Shown: positions 17,428 through 27,018, numbered from the stretch's first letter. The stretch: DNA of 64,000 bases from Neobacillus niacini (GCF_000759675.1 NZ_BAWM01000021.1:186001-250000); one strand, 5' to 3'. The notes: generated by a model not told the origin, from the sequence alone. Made by a program: numbers and translations.

Positions 17428-17508
17428 TATTTCAGGAAAAATTTCAATATATCAGGAAAAAATAATAGTTTATCAGGAAAAATTTCAATATATCAGGAAA
17501 ATTAATAG
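17428..17508 (+). repeat. Tandem duplication of a ~41-bp AT-rich unit
   Basis: The unit contains TCAGGAAAAATTTCAATATA and a second TCAGGAAAA and is present twice in direct succession, giving four TCAGGAAAA motifs. It lies about 70 bases before the gene at 17578. The stretch 17211-17577 shows no convincing gene. Confidence 0.75.
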
Positions 17509-17577
17509 CTACCCTGATAAGACTATTAAACTAATACCGATTTTCATTCATAATAGGAAGATAGAGAGAAGGGGAGA

Positions 17578-18204
17578 ATGATTTTGTTGGGCAATAACTT
17601 AGATTTAATGCTTTTTTTTGAAGGATATGTTAGGAACTATCGAAGATTAAATCTTAATGAATTACATAACCGCTCTATGTTTACGAGAAGGGAGATTGAG
17701 CATTTTTCGAATTTGGGAGAAATGCTTGGCTTTTCCGTTTTTGTAGAAGATGCAAAGTATGACAAGCGATTGAAAAGAAACCGTCCGATGGATCTTTCCT
17801 GGTGGAAATGGGATGAGCGGATTGATAAAGATAATTTTGTCAGTCTTGCCCTACATCTAGAACGGGAAAATCAGTGGGATAAGGATGTTGTCACGATTGA
17901 GAAGCTTTTTTCCATGACAACAGAAGGATACATCCCGCAAAACGTGATTGGTATCCAGAATATTGAATCTTCATCACGAATTGATTACCTAAATAAATTG
18001 GTTTTTAAGAAAAATACAAAACAACAATCCAACGTCCTAATGATTTACCGTTTTTACGACCGAGATAATGATCTAGACAGAGTATGGGCTTATCAATTTA
18101 CTCCTTCTGGGATTATTGAGGAAAGAAGAGCTATTTGCAAAAGGGATGAATTGGGGTATTGGGTTTCAGTATTTGAAGAGGAATACCCCTTGCTGAAAGA
18201 ATAA
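17578..18204 (+). CDS. Uncharacterised protein, 208 aa
   Basis: A soluble, charged protein with no signal peptide or membrane segment. GGGGAG lies directly before the ATG, so initiation may be a few codons further in. Visible features are an N-terminal helical part (NNLDLMLFFEGYVRNYRRLN, FTRREIEHFSNLGEMLGFSV), a DLSWWKWDER segment near residue 75, and a C-terminal VLMIYRFYDRDNDLDRVWAY region resembling an alpha/beta domain. The family was not recognised. It sits alone between repeats. Confidence 0.65.
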   Translation: MILLGNNLDLMLFFEGYVRNYRRLNLNELHNRSMFTRREIEHFSNLGEMLGFSVFVEDAKYDKRLKRNRPMDLSWWKWDERIDKDNFVSLALHLERENQWDKDVVTIEKLFSMTTEGYIPQNVIGIQNIESSSRIDYLNKLVFKKNTKQQSNVLMIYRFYDRDNDLDRVWAYQFTPSGIIEERRAICKRDELGYWVSVFEEEYPLLKE

Positions 18205-18344
18205 CTTAGGCCCTTTCTACGTTAAGACTCCATAATAGAAGGCAATCGAAAACAAGAAAACCACCTTACGCCGTCGTAAGCAAAAGTGTGGTTCTCAAAA
18301 ATAGTAAACATTGACAACCACCACCCTGACGGTAGAGGCTGCAT

Positions 18345-18377
18345 AGAGAAGTGTTCGTTGCACTTCTCTTTCTTCGT
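18345..18377 (+). terminator. Intrinsic terminator in an otherwise empty region
   Basis: AGAGAAGTG (18345-18353) pairs with CACTTCTCT (18361-18369), followed by TTTCTT. Just upstream, AACCACCTTACGCCGTCGTA and ACCACCCTGACGGTAGAGGC look like the trailing part of a small-peptide unit; a related ACCACCCCGCGCCGTAGGG occurs at 28232. No matching small ORF was found, so 18205-18652 is probably a remnant. Confidence 0.55.
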
Positions 18378-18652
18378 TTCGGAAAAAAGTTGCAGGAGTG
18401 TGGTGCCGATTTATTTTACCTGTGCCTTTTTTTGCGAAAACTTCCGATTGACACCTTTAAGAACCGTTCCTACGGTTCCCTTGCCCTTAACAAGACCTGA
18501 ATCATATGGTAGTATGGCGATGGATAGGTAATTCTAAAATAGCTATGTTTTTTGACCTTTTTAAGATTCAAAGATTTTTTCTTTTTTTATTGATAGGTAT
18601 GGTAAGTTCGAAAGCATACTAATAATCATTGTTTGATAAAGGAGAATTACTG

Positions 18653-19372
18653 ATGAACAATCAGAAGAAAATAGCTAAATATAAGATGATCGAAAATGAT
18701 ATTTTAGGTAAGATTAACAGTGGTTTTTACTCAAAAGAGCAGCTAATTCCAACTGAGCAGGAACTCGCTAAGGAGTATGATGTTAGCAGAGTAACGGTAA
18801 GGCAGGCGACCAACAATTTAGTTGCTAAAGGATATTTAATACGGAATCAAGGTAGTGGGACGTTCGTTGCGGAGCCGTCCCATATTAATAGAACGACGAA
18901 TATCAAAAGTTTTACTGATGAAATGTCCGGGCTAAACAAAAAAGTCAGCTCTGATATTCTTACTTTTAAAATTGTTCCAGCTACTGAGTTCGTCAGTAAT
19001 AAGTTGAACATAAATGGAGGAAGCTCAGTTTATTATATAGAGCGGTTAAGAAAAGCTGATGATGAACCGATGATGCTTGAAATGACTTATATGAGTGTAG
19101 CTGATTACCCAGATTTATCCTATGAAAAACTTCAACAATCCCGTTATAATTATATTGAACAAACGAGAAAGGTCTCATTGGATTATTCTCACCAAGTTGT
19201 TGTACCCATTATGCCTTCCGAGGAAATCATACATCATTTTCAATGTGACCCAGAGCAACCCATTTTAAAGGTGTTAAATAGCACATATTTAGCAAATGGA
19301 GAAATAGCGGATTATTCTGTGCTAATCTTAAATTCTTCAAAATACCAATATCAGTCCATAAAATTAAAATAG
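18653..19372 (+). CDS. GntR/HutC-family transcriptional regulator
   Basis: A 239-aa protein. AAAGGAG precedes the ATG at 18653, preferred over an in-frame TTG at 18629. The N-terminal winged helix (about 10-75) has LIPTEQELAKEYDVSRVTVR and GYLIRNQGSGTFVA. The C-terminal UTRA ligand domain (about 95-235) has SVYYIERLRKADDEPMMLEM. It should repress the neighbouring PTS/sulfatase genes and respond to a phosphorylated sugar. Its own terminator follows, and the PTS gene begins 370 bases downstream, so it is a separate unit on the same strand. Confidence 0.88.
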   Translation: MNNQKKIAKYKMIENDILGKINSGFYSKEQLIPTEQELAKEYDVSRVTVRQATNNLVAKGYLIRNQGSGTFVAEPSHINRTTNIKSFTDEMSGLNKKVSSDILTFKIVPATEFVSNKLNINGGSSVYYIERLRKADDEPMMLEMTYMSVADYPDLSYEKLQQSRYNYIEQTRKVSLDYSHQVVVPIMPSEEIIHHFQCDPEQPILKVLNSTYLANGEIADYSVLILNSSKYQYQSIKLK

Positions 19373-19380
19373 ACGATAAA

Positions 19381-19413
19381 AGTAGTAAATCATGAGATTT
19401 ACTACTTTTTTTT
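19381..19413 (+). terminator. Intrinsic terminator of the GntR gene
   Basis: AGTAGTAAATC pairs with GATTTACTACT around ATGA, followed by a run of eight T. Confidence 0.88.
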
Positions 19414-19550
19414 ATAAAAGGAGACAATAATACACCTCTACCATATTCGAAAAAAGGTATTAATAAATTATGAAACATAACATAAAATAGACACTTTGAT
19501 ATACTATAATACAAGGTTAACGAAGAATTAATAGTATTTTTTAATAAAAA

Positions 19551-19618
19551 TGTATTAACATATATTGATTAAATTTGTATTAACATTTATAATAAAAAAA
19601 AGTAAGAAAGCGAATACA
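19551..19618 (+). promoter_or_regulatory. Candidate GntR operators and cre-like site before the PTS operon
   Basis: TGTATTAACATATAT (19551-19565) is repeated as TTGTATTAACATTTA (19574-19588), two direct copies about two helical turns apart. AAGAAAGCGAATACA (19604-19618) fits the cre consensus with one mismatch. Upstream, TATAAT at 19505-19510 could be a -10 box. The rest of 19414-19744 shows no gene. Confidence 0.4.
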
Positions 19619-19744
19619 ATTTATGAGGGAGATGTAGAAAGAGAGGTAAGTATACTTGACGCGAAATAAGTAATTGCAATCATTTTAGCAGTTTATTAGT
19701 TTAATTTATTATTAGAACAAACAACAAAAAAGGGGTGTTTCTAC

Positions 19745-21322
19745 ATGTCGATTAAGCAGAAATCATTAGACTTTGGTCAACGGCTGGGGAAAGCAATCTT
19801 ACTTCCAATCGCAATTTTGCCAGTAGCTGGTTTATTACTAGGTATTTCTTCGGCTTTATCTGGAGCAGCTGTTCTTCAAGCCTATCCAGTATTAAATAAC
19901 ACGATTTTGCAAGCGATTTTACAGATTATGAATGCAGCAGGTTCTGGGGTATTCTCAGCGTTGCCGCTTATCTTTGCTGTCGGAATCGCGGTTGGATTAG
20001 TTAAAGGAGACAAGGGGACAGCAGGGTTAGCTGCTGTAGTAGGATATTTCGTATTAATTATTACGATAAATGCTCTATTGAAGGTAACAGGGGGATTACC
20101 TCCAGAGGGTACGGATCCAAGAGCATATGGACAAGGACTTCAATTTGGAGTAATGACTCTTCAAATGGGTGTTTTCGGAGGGATTTTAGCCGGGATTGGA
20201 ACAGCATTTGTCCATAACCGATTCTATAAAACTAGCTTGCCAGAGTTTTTAGCTTTCTTTGGTGGATCTCGTTTAGTTCCAATTGTTAATACATTTGCAT
20301 TTCTTATCATCGGTTCATTAATGTTTTTAATCTGGCCATTTATCGGACATGGAATTGCAGCATTTGGTGAGTTTGCAACTGGCTTAGGTGTATTCGGTTC
20401 ATTTTTATATGGTTTAACATTACGTACGCTCTATTTGTTAGGTTTACATCACGTTTTCTACCTTCCTTTCTGGACGACTTCCGCTGGTGGAACGCTAGAA
20501 GTTGGAGGTCAAGTATACCAAGGATTCCAAACGATTTTCTTAGCACAGTTATCTGATCCAAGTACAACGAAGTTTTTTGAAAACCTTGCTTTATTTAATA
20601 GTGGACGCTATCTCCACATTATGATTGGTATGCCGGCCGTAGCTTTTGCGATGTATAAGGCCATTCCAGCAGGACCAAAACGTAAAGCGACTGCGGGTTT
20701 CTTATTATCAATGGGTTTAACAGCATTTATTACAGGGGTAACAGAACCACTTTCGTTTGCACTGCTTTTTGCATCGCCAATTCTTTTCGTCATTGAAGCA
20801 GTATTGTTTGCCAGTGTATTCGTTGTAGCTGCTTTAGCAGACATTACCATCGGCTCTACTTTTTCTGCAGGTGCTATTGAATTCTTACTGTTTGGTGTAT
20901 TCCAAGGAAATGATAAGACAAATTACATTTGGGCATTACTTCTAGGTATCCCAATTGCAATTGCTTACTTCTTCATTTTCAAAACAGCAATCATTAAGTT
21001 AAATGCAAAAACTCCTGGACGTGAGGATGATGGTGTTACAGAAGAAGAAAAAACATCACCTAGCAATTATGTAACAGATTCAGGAAAATCAGAACAAATT
21101 ATTGCTGCTTTAGGTGGGATGAGTAATATCACAGATATTGACAACTGTGCTACACGCTTACGTGTTAGTGTTAAAAAAGGAGACGTAATAGATGTGAATG
21201 CATTAAAGTCTACAGGAGCATATAACACAATTGTACGAGGAACTTCTGTTCAAGTAATCTTTGGACCAAAGGTAAATCTTGTCCGAGCAGATATTGATGA
21301 GTATATAGAGTCAATTTCTTAG
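19745..21322 (+). CDS. PTS EIICB component, glucose/N-acetylglucosamine family
   Basis: A 525-aa fused permease that imports and phosphorylates a sugar. EIIC (about 1-410) is a run of membrane segments beginning FGQRLGKAILLPIAILPVAG, with RYLHIMIGMPA and GVTEPLSFALLF. EIIB (about 450-525) has the phospho-cysteine C468 in DIDNCATRLRVSV. The partner EIIA is encoded at 22803. The domain order and sequence place it with GlcNAc/glucosamine transporters, but the neighbouring sulfatase suggests a sulfated or otherwise modified amino sugar or its glycoside. Substrate specificity is inferred from context. Confidence 0.9.
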   Translation: MSIKQKSLDFGQRLGKAILLPIAILPVAGLLLGISSALSGAAVLQAYPVLNNTILQAILQIMNAAGSGVFSALPLIFAVGIAVGLVKGDKGTAGLAAVVGYFVLIITINALLKVTGGLPPEGTDPRAYGQGLQFGVMTLQMGVFGGILAGIGTAFVHNRFYKTSLPEFLAFFGGSRLVPIVNTFAFLIIGSLMFLIWPFIGHGIAAFGEFATGLGVFGSFLYGLTLRTLYLLGLHHVFYLPFWTTSAGGTLEVGGQVYQGFQTIFLAQLSDPSTTKFFENLALFNSGRYLHIMIGMPAVAFAMYKAIPAGPKRKATAGFLLSMGLTAFITGVTEPLSFALLFASPILFVIEAVLFASVFVVAALADITIGSTFSAGAIEFLLFGVFQGNDKTNYIWALLLGIPIAIAYFFIFKTAIIKLNAKTPGREDDGVTEEEKTSPSNYVTDSGKSEQIIAALGGMSNITDIDNCATRLRVSVKKGDVIDVNALKSTGAYNTIVRGTSVQVIFGPKVNLVRADIDEYIESIS

Positions 21323-21331
21323 TTGATTAAT

Positions 21332-21366
21332 AGGAATACTAGTGCAGCCATTGTACTAGTATTCCT
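21332..21366 (+). terminator. Perfect 12-bp hairpin between PTS and sulfatase genes
   Basis: AGGAATACTAGT (21332-21343) pairs with ACTAGTATTCCT (21355-21366) over an 11-base loop. There is little T-run, so it may be a partial terminator or an mRNA-processing/stability hairpin. Confidence 0.5.
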
Positions 21367-21429
21367 ATTATCAGTTCAAGTTGTTAAAAGTAGTGGACAC
21401 CGGGAATATTTCAAAACAAGGAGACTACA

Positions 21430-22809
21430 ATGCGTAAAAATATTATCTATATACACACACATGATAGTGGGAGAATATTAAGTCCATACGGTTATGATGT
21501 TCCGACGCCAAACTTAAAAATGTTTGCGGAGGATGCAACGCTATTTAGACAGGCGTACTGTGTCGGACCAACGTGTTCCCCAAGTAGAGCGGGGCTATTA
21601 ACAGGAATGTACCCACATAGCAATGGAATGCTGGGGCTGTCTCAGCGTGGGTTTGGTTTGAAAGATTATTCGCAACATCTTGTTCCATTCTTGAAGAATA
21701 CTGGCTATCACACAGTATTATGCGGAATTCAGCATGAAGTGGGCAGCTATCTTAATTCGCAAAACGGTGCTCAGGTTATTGGGTACGATGAAAATATTAC
21801 TGAAGATAATTCCGAGTATGCTGAAGATGAGCTAGTGAAATGGGATTACTTGAATGCACATCGGGTAAGTGATTGGTTAAAACATGCTGACAAAGACAAA
21901 CCTTTCTTCTTGTCTTATGGTCTGTTTGCTACCCATCGTAAATTTCCGAAAGAAGAGAAGAATGGGATTAACTCAAAGTATATTATGCCTCCCTATCCAA
22001 TTGTGGATAATGAGACAACAAGAGAAGACTACTCTGGCTATTTAAAATCAAGTTCTTGGTTCGATGATTCATTCAAGATTGTCATTGACACATTGAAAGA
22101 AGAGGGGTTATTTGATAATTCCATCATTATCTATACAACGGATCATGGATTAGCATTCCCATTTAGCAAATGTAATGTAACAGACACAGGAATTGGTGTT
22201 TCGTTAATCATTCGTGTCCCTGAAAGTACTACAAAAGGTGAAGTCGTTGAGGGCTTGGTGTCTCATGTGGATTTGTTTCCAACTATTTGTGATTTACTTA
22301 ACATTGAAAAACCCGAGAATCTTCAGGGTGTTTCATTCGTTGAAATGTTTAACAATCACCAAGCAGAGGTTAGGCAGGAGATTTTTGCGGAAGTTAATTT
22401 CCATACTTCCTATGAGCCTACGAGATGTGTTCGAACAAATATGTATAAATATATCCGCCACTATGATGAGGAATTCTTAAAGGTTAATATCTCGAATATT
22501 GACAACTCCCCTTCTAAAGAATTTTATTTAGAAAATGGATTACAGCAAGTAGTGAAGTATAGGGAGTCATTGTTTGACTTAATTTATGACCCAGGTGAAC
22601 GGAATAATGTTGCGGATGACCCACGTTATGCAAGTGTTTTAGAAGAGATGCGTGCTAAATTACAAGAACACCAAGTAAAGACAAGTGATCCATTGCTTGA
22701 AGGACATATTGAGATTAAGGAAAGTTGGAAGGTTAATAAAAGAGAATGTGTAAATCCGAGTTCAAAAGATCCAAATGATTATGTTAAAAGTGAGGTAAAA
22801 CAATGTTAG
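21430..22809 (+). CDS. Cytoplasmic Cys-type sulfatase (S1 family)
   Basis: A 459-aa sulfatase that hydrolyses a sulfate ester. AAGGAG precedes the ATG. No signal peptide is seen; metal and substrate motifs start at once (IIYIHTHDSGR). C49 in CSPSRAGLLTG is the residue converted to formylglycine, and the motif CXPXR is readable by both anSME and FGE. Further motifs: TTDHGLAFP and HVDLFPTICDLL. Inferred role: removal of sulfate from a PTS-imported sugar in the cytoplasm. The last 7 bases overlap the EIIA gene, implying translational coupling of desulfation and uptake. Confidence 0.9.
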   Translation: MRKNIIYIHTHDSGRILSPYGYDVPTPNLKMFAEDATLFRQAYCVGPTCSPSRAGLLTGMYPHSNGMLGLSQRGFGLKDYSQHLVPFLKNTGYHTVLCGIQHEVGSYLNSQNGAQVIGYDENITEDNSEYAEDELVKWDYLNAHRVSDWLKHADKDKPFFLSYGLFATHRKFPKEEKNGINSKYIMPPYPIVDNETTREDYSGYLKSSSWFDDSFKIVIDTLKEEGLFDNSIIIYTTDHGLAFPFSKCNVTDTGIGVSLIIRVPESTTKGEVVEGLVSHVDLFPTICDLLNIEKPENLQGVSFVEMFNNHQAEVRQEIFAEVNFHTSYEPTRCVRTNMYKYIRHYDEEFLKVNISNIDNSPSKEFYLENGLQQVVKYRESLFDLIYDPGERNNVADDPRYASVLEEMRAKLQEHQVKTSDPLLEGHIEIKESWKVNKRECVNPSSKDPNDYVKSEVKQC

Positions 22810-23273
22810 GTTTATTTAAAAAGAAAGCAACGTTTATTAGTCCGGTTGCAGGAAAGCTTAAGGAGTTAGAGGCAGTTGAGGATGAAGCCTTCGCTTCAAA
22901 GGCAATGGGAGACGGCTTTGCCATTGAGCCTATCCAGAATGAGATTCACTCACCTATTGAAGGGGTAGTCGAGTTTGCCTTTCCTACGAAGCATGCAATT
23001 GGATTGAAATCAAGTGACGGGGCAGAAATTTTAATCCATGTAGGTGTGGACACTGTGTCCCTTAATGGCGAAGGGTTTACGCTTCATGTTGAACAAGGAC
23101 AAAAGGTTAAGCAAGGAGATTTATTGATTACGGCAGATTTTCAAGCGATAAAAGCCAAAGTTCCGTCTACTGATGTGATTGTTGTTTTTACCAATGGGAA
23201 ATCTTGTACCCTATTAAAACACGGTCAGCAGGTAGAAAAAGGGGCAATAGAGATTATTGAAATCGGCAAATAA
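22803..23273 (+). CDS. PTS EIIA component, glucose (Crr) type
   Basis: A 156-aa single-domain EIIA that passes phosphate from HPr to the EIIB domain. H79 in ILIHVGVDTV is the phosphorylated histidine and H64 in PTKHAIGL its partner; FISPVAGKL and SPIEGVVEF are typical. GAGG lies seven bases before the ATG, inside the end of the sulfatase gene. Having it here completes the EIICB at 19745. Confidence 0.92.
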   Translation: MLGLFKKKATFISPVAGKLKELEAVEDEAFASKAMGDGFAIEPIQNEIHSPIEGVVEFAFPTKHAIGLKSSDGAEILIHVGVDTVSLNGEGFTLHVEQGQKVKQGDLLITADFQAIKAKVPSTDVIVVFTNGKSCTLLKHGQQVEKGAIEIIEIGK

Positions 23274-23283
23274 ACTAGTTTCG

Positions 23284-23318
23284 CATCCTTTCATCAATGA
23301 TTAGAAAGGATGTTTTCT
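23284..23318 (+). terminator. Intrinsic terminator after EIIA
   Basis: CATCCTTTC (23284-23292) pairs with GAAAGGATG (23304-23312), followed by TTTTCTGTTT. It may separate or attenuate the maturase genes from the PTS-sulfatase unit. Confidence 0.75.
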
Positions 23319-23359
23319 GTTTGAAAAAAGGACATATCTAGAGTGAGGTGGATTTTGTG

Positions 23360-24085
23360 ATGAAATCAAAGTTGGTGTTAATTGAACAACTGAAAAATGG
23401 GTTAATTGTTTCATGTCAGGCTAAGCTGGATGATCCTATATATGTTCCGGGCATTATAGAAGCCATGGCTGATTCGGCAATTTGGGGCGGTGCTGCAGGG
23501 TTAAGGTTAAATACTCCCGAACAGATCAAAGCAGTTCGCCAAAGGACAAACCTTCCCATTATAGGTCTATGGAAGATTCATAGTGAAAATAGTCCTGTCT
23601 TTATTACCCCGACTATGGAGGCAGTTCGAGCAGTTGTCGAGGCCGGTGCTGATATTGTTGCCATCGACGCAACCGACCGCATCAATGAAGAGGGAAAAAA
23701 AGCCTATGAAATCATTCCGCTTATAAAGGAAGAATTCCCAGATACCATGATCTTGGCTGATATCCGGAACGCAGCAGAGGCTTCTCAAGCATTACAGATA
23801 GGGGCAGATCTGGTTGCTCCTACTTTATATCGCTTTAATGATCATCCGAAATCGATTGATAGTCCCGACTTTGAGATGCTTTGTGAAATCGTCAGGGTTT
23901 GTGAAGGCTTAGGGCATGTATTAATGGAAGGGAAGATTAATACGCCCGAAGAAGCAATTCAAAGTCTGTATCTAGGTGCCCATGCTGTTGTTGTTGGCAG
24001 TGCCATTACAAGACCGCATCTAACCACTTTAAGGTTCACCGTGAAGATGGATAAATATCAAAAGAAAATGCCGCAGATGTATTAA
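23360..24085 (+). CDS. nanE: N-acetylmannosamine-6-phosphate 2-epimerase (NanE-like)
   Basis: A 241-aa TIM-barrel enzyme interconverting ManNAc-6-P and GlcNAc-6-P. Typical segments: GLIVSCQAKLDDPIYVP, GLRLNTPEQI, LPIIGLWKI, GADIVAIDATDR, LADIRNAAEA, GADLVAPTLYRF, GKINTPEEA and GAHAVVVGSAITRP. GAGG (23345-23348) is 11 bases before the ATG at 23360; a GTG at 23357 is equally spaced for use. In this locus it would feed the imported amino sugar into GlcNAc-6-P catabolism. NagA/NagB are not in the window. Confidence 0.82.
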   Translation: MKSKLVLIEQLKNGLIVSCQAKLDDPIYVPGIIEAMADSAIWGGAAGLRLNTPEQIKAVRQRTNLPIIGLWKIHSENSPVFITPTMEAVRAVVEAGADIVAIDATDRINEEGKKAYEIIPLIKEEFPDTMILADIRNAAEASQALQIGADLVAPTLYRFNDHPKSIDSPDFEMLCEIVRVCEGLGHVLMEGKINTPEEAIQSLYLGAHAVVVGSAITRPHLTTLRFTVKMDKYQKKMPQMY

Positions 24086-24119
24086 AGATTTGCAGCTTAA
24101 AATGGGAGTTGACAGCCAG

Positions 24120-25250
24120 ATGAATACGTTAACGATATTAATAAAACCAGCATCGTCTAGTTGCAATTTGGCCTGCAAGTATTGTTTTTATCATGATGTT
24201 GCTGATCACCGCTTAGTAAAAAGTTACGGCATCATGAAGGAAAATGTCCGGGCGTCCATTATTGAAAAGGCATTTGCGAGTGGAGCAAAGCGGGTTTCCT
24301 TTGCTTTTCAAGGTGGAGAACCAACGCTAGCAGGATTAGCGTTTTATAAGGAATTTATTGAAGAGGTACATCTGTATAATAGTAAAGGTGCAACGGTTGA
24401 GTATTCGATACAAACGAATGGCTACGTGATCGATGAGGACTGGGTAAAGTTTTTTAAAGAGCATCATTTCTTAGTAGGGGTATCTGTTGATGGTCCAAGT
24501 CATATTCATGACTATTTAAGAATGACCCATCAACGTCAAGGGACTCATAAGCGGATTATGGAATCAATTAACCTGCTTAGACGCTGTGACGTTCCTTTTA
24601 ATATTCTTTGTGTATTATCTTCCTATGTAGCGGCACATCTCCATGAAGTATATGATTTTTTTAAAAAAGAAGACTTTAAGTTTGTTCAATATATTCCTTG
24701 CTTGCAGCAGTTCGGTGGGACCCATCAGGAGGATCCGTTTGCATTAACAATTGAAGAATATGAAAATACGCTAGACACTTTGTTTACTTATTATAAAGAG
24801 AATTTTGATCAAGGAAATTATATTAGTGATCGATTGTTTGATAACTATGTTCGGATGTCACAGGGATACGCTCCTGAAAACTGTGCACTAGCAGGCGCTT
24901 GTACGACTTACTTTGTCATTGAAGCAAATGGTGATGTTTATCCTTGTGATTTCTATGCTTTGGATGAATTTATAATCGGAAATATTCTAGACCATGGTTA
25001 TGTTGAGATGTTTACAAACAGTACCGCCTGCCATTTTAGAAGGGAATCGGCTCCTTTAAGCGAGAAATGTCAATCGTGTAAACATATACACCTGTGTAGA
25101 GGCGGGTGTAAAAGGTATAAGGTTCACGATAAAGAAACGAATGAAAACCACCTCTATTATTGCGATTCCTATTATCACTTTTTTGAAAAACATACTGATT
25201 CCATATATGAGATTGGCCAAAAAGTTCTACAGGGGTATTTAAGTCATTAG
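24120..25250 (+). CDS. Anaerobic sulfatase-maturing enzyme (radical SAM, anSME)
   Basis: A 376-aa radical SAM enzyme that oxidises Cys (or Ser) of a sulfatase to formylglycine without oxygen. The ATG at 24120 with GGGAG upstream gives the typical start TLTILIKPASSSCNLACKYC. The SAM cluster is C15-X3-C19-X2-C22, followed by FYHDV. FAFQGGEPTL and SIQTNGYVID are present. A C-terminal SPASM-type region binds auxiliary clusters: NCALAGACTTYF, GDVYPCDFYAL, CQSCKHIHLCRGGCKRYK, YYCDSYYHFF. The sulfatase at 21430 is the obvious substrate. It starts 34 bases after nanE. Confidence 0.9.
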   Translation: MNTLTILIKPASSSCNLACKYCFYHDVADHRLVKSYGIMKENVRASIIEKAFASGAKRVSFAFQGGEPTLAGLAFYKEFIEEVHLYNSKGATVEYSIQTNGYVIDEDWVKFFKEHHFLVGVSVDGPSHIHDYLRMTHQRQGTHKRIMESINLLRRCDVPFNILCVLSSYVAAHLHEVYDFFKKEDFKFVQYIPCLQQFGGTHQEDPFALTIEEYENTLDTLFTYYKENFDQGNYISDRLFDNYVRMSQGYAPENCALAGACTTYFVIEANGDVYPCDFYALDEFIIGNILDHGYVEMFTNSTACHFRRESAPLSEKCQSCKHIHLCRGGCKRYKVHDKETNENHLYYCDSYYHFFEKHTDSIYEIGQKVLQGYLSH

Positions 25251-25279
25251 AAATAAGAGTATGAAAAGGATAGATGGAC

Positions 25280-26995
25280 ATGATAGATAGAAAGTATATT
25301 CCAATTAATATGAAAGAACCATATAATAGGAACCTTTTCTTGAAGGATCTTATTGCGGCGATCACGCTTTTTGTCATGCTCGTTCCTCAAGGGATGGCGT
25401 ATGCCATGTTAGCTGGTCTTCCGCCCGTTATGGGGCTTTATGCTTCAACACTTCCCCCAGTCATTTATGCTCTTTTTGCCTCTTCAAGGCATCTATCTGT
25501 TGGTCCAACAGCGATTACCTCACTTTTGGTCTTTTCTGGAATCTCCGCTGTTGGGCAGCCAGGAACGCCAGAATATGTCACACTTGTGATTCTATTAGCT
25601 CTTTTGGTTGGGATATTTCAGTTTCTATTTGGTGTGTTTAAATTGGGCTTCATTGTTCGGTTTATTTCACCTTCTGTTTTAAGCGGCTATACGTCTGCAG
25701 CGGCCATTATCATTGCTTTAAGCCAATTAAAGAACTTGTTAGGGATTGAGGTGGGTAATTACTTTCAGGTGCACCTCTTATTAAATGATGCAGTAAAGGG
25801 AATGATGGACCTGCATTGGATTACTTTCTTCATTGGGATAGGCAGCATCATTTTTTTAGTTGGAATGAAGAAACTGAATCCGCGTATTCCAGCTGCGCTT
25901 CTTTTAATCTTATTTTCGATAGTGGTTGTTTATCGTTTTCGATTGGATCAATTGGGTGTTAACATTGTTGGGATGGTGCCAAGCGGGTTCCCGTCACTCG
26001 TATTTCCAACGTTAACATTGGGGGCAGTCCAGCAAATCATCCTGCCTGCTCTTACCATTGCTTTGTTAGGATTTATGGAATCTATTGCAATTGGAAAATC
26101 AATTGCTGATAAAGAAAAGTATAAGATTAATCCAAATCGGGAGTTAAAAGCTTTAGGATTAGCGAATATGTTTGGTTCGTTCTTTCAAATATTACCGATC
26201 AATGGAAGTTTTTCTAGAAGTGCTGTGAATCATCAAAGTGGTGGGGCTACCCAGATGGTATCCATCTTTACGGGGGGGTTCATCCTACTTACCCTGTTGC
26301 TGTTTACTTCTTACTTCTATTATTTACCAACTTCTGTTCTGGCTGCGATTATTATTGTTGCTGTTTATAAATTAATCGACTTAAAACAATTAAAGAATCT
26401 TATAAAGGTCAAACGTGTCGATGGCTGGAGCTGGTTCGTAACTTTTCTTGTTACTTTGTTTATCGGGATACAGTGGGGAATACTGATAGGGGCGATCTTT
26501 AGTTTCTTCCTATTACTAAGCAGGATGTTTAGGCCAAATATTATCGAAGTTGGTTATTTAGAAAAAGAAAAAGTTTTCCGAGATGTTAAAAGATTTCCAC
26601 AGGCAAGAACTCAGGATGATGTCATCATCCTTCGGGTTGATTCTTCTATTCACTTTGCTAACATCTATTACTTGGAAGAGAAACTAATGGATATTATTAG
26701 GTTGAAGCCGAATGCAAAGTTAGTGATCATTGATTTCTCTGGGGTAAATGATATGGATGCCTCTGCATTTACGGTTTTAGAAGAGTTACATGACCGGCTG
26801 AAGCAGGAAAATAATCTTGATATTTATATTGTTGGGATGAAAGGACCTGTTAGAGACACTGCAAATAAAGCAGGGTGGAACAAAAGGTATGAAAAGAAAA
26901 TTGGATTTTTTACGATAGAGCAGTTACTTGAACATAAGAAAATTGATCTAACTTCAGTAAATGAAGAGGGGTTGCCCTTTATCTATATGATTTGA
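25280..26995 (+). CDS. SulP-family anion/sulfate permease with STAS domain
   Basis: A 571-aa membrane transporter. About a dozen hydrophobic segments begin with the SulP signature VPQGMAYAMLAGLPPVMGLY; FSRSAVNHQSGG is also typical. A cytoplasmic STAS domain (about 445-560) includes VIIDFSGVNDMDASAFTVLE. The start is 25280 or the ATG two codons before; AAAGGA favours 25280. Beside a cytoplasmic sulfatase it could export or balance released sulfate. Direction and substrate (sulfate, bicarbonate, other anions) are inference. Confidence 0.85.
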   Translation: MIDRKYIPINMKEPYNRNLFLKDLIAAITLFVMLVPQGMAYAMLAGLPPVMGLYASTLPPVIYALFASSRHLSVGPTAITSLLVFSGISAVGQPGTPEYVTLVILLALLVGIFQFLFGVFKLGFIVRFISPSVLSGYTSAAAIIIALSQLKNLLGIEVGNYFQVHLLLNDAVKGMMDLHWITFFIGIGSIIFLVGMKKLNPRIPAALLLILFSIVVVYRFRLDQLGVNIVGMVPSGFPSLVFPTLTLGAVQQIILPALTIALLGFMESIAIGKSIADKEKYKINPNRELKALGLANMFGSFFQILPINGSFSRSAVNHQSGGATQMVSIFTGGFILLTLLLFTSYFYYLPTSVLAAIIIVAVYKLIDLKQLKNLIKVKRVDGWSWFVTFLVTLFIGIQWGILIGAIFSFFLLLSRMFRPNIIEVGYLEKEKVFRDVKRFPQARTQDDVIILRVDSSIHFANIYYLEEKLMDIIRLKPNAKLVIIDFSGVNDMDASAFTVLEELHDRLKQENNLDIYIVGMKGPVRDTANKAGWNKRYEKKIGFFTIEQLLEHKKIDLTSVNEEGLPFIYMI

Positions 26996-27018
26996 TTTTT
27001 GAGCGAGGTGAGTACAAG

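Noticed and set aside
17428..17508. CRISPR-like direct repeats
   Set aside because: Only two adjacent units without unique spacers and no cas genes; a simple tandem duplication.
18286..18531. 81-codon frame after a terminator-like stretch
   Set aside because: It runs across a terminator hairpin, has no SD, and its composition is not coding-like.
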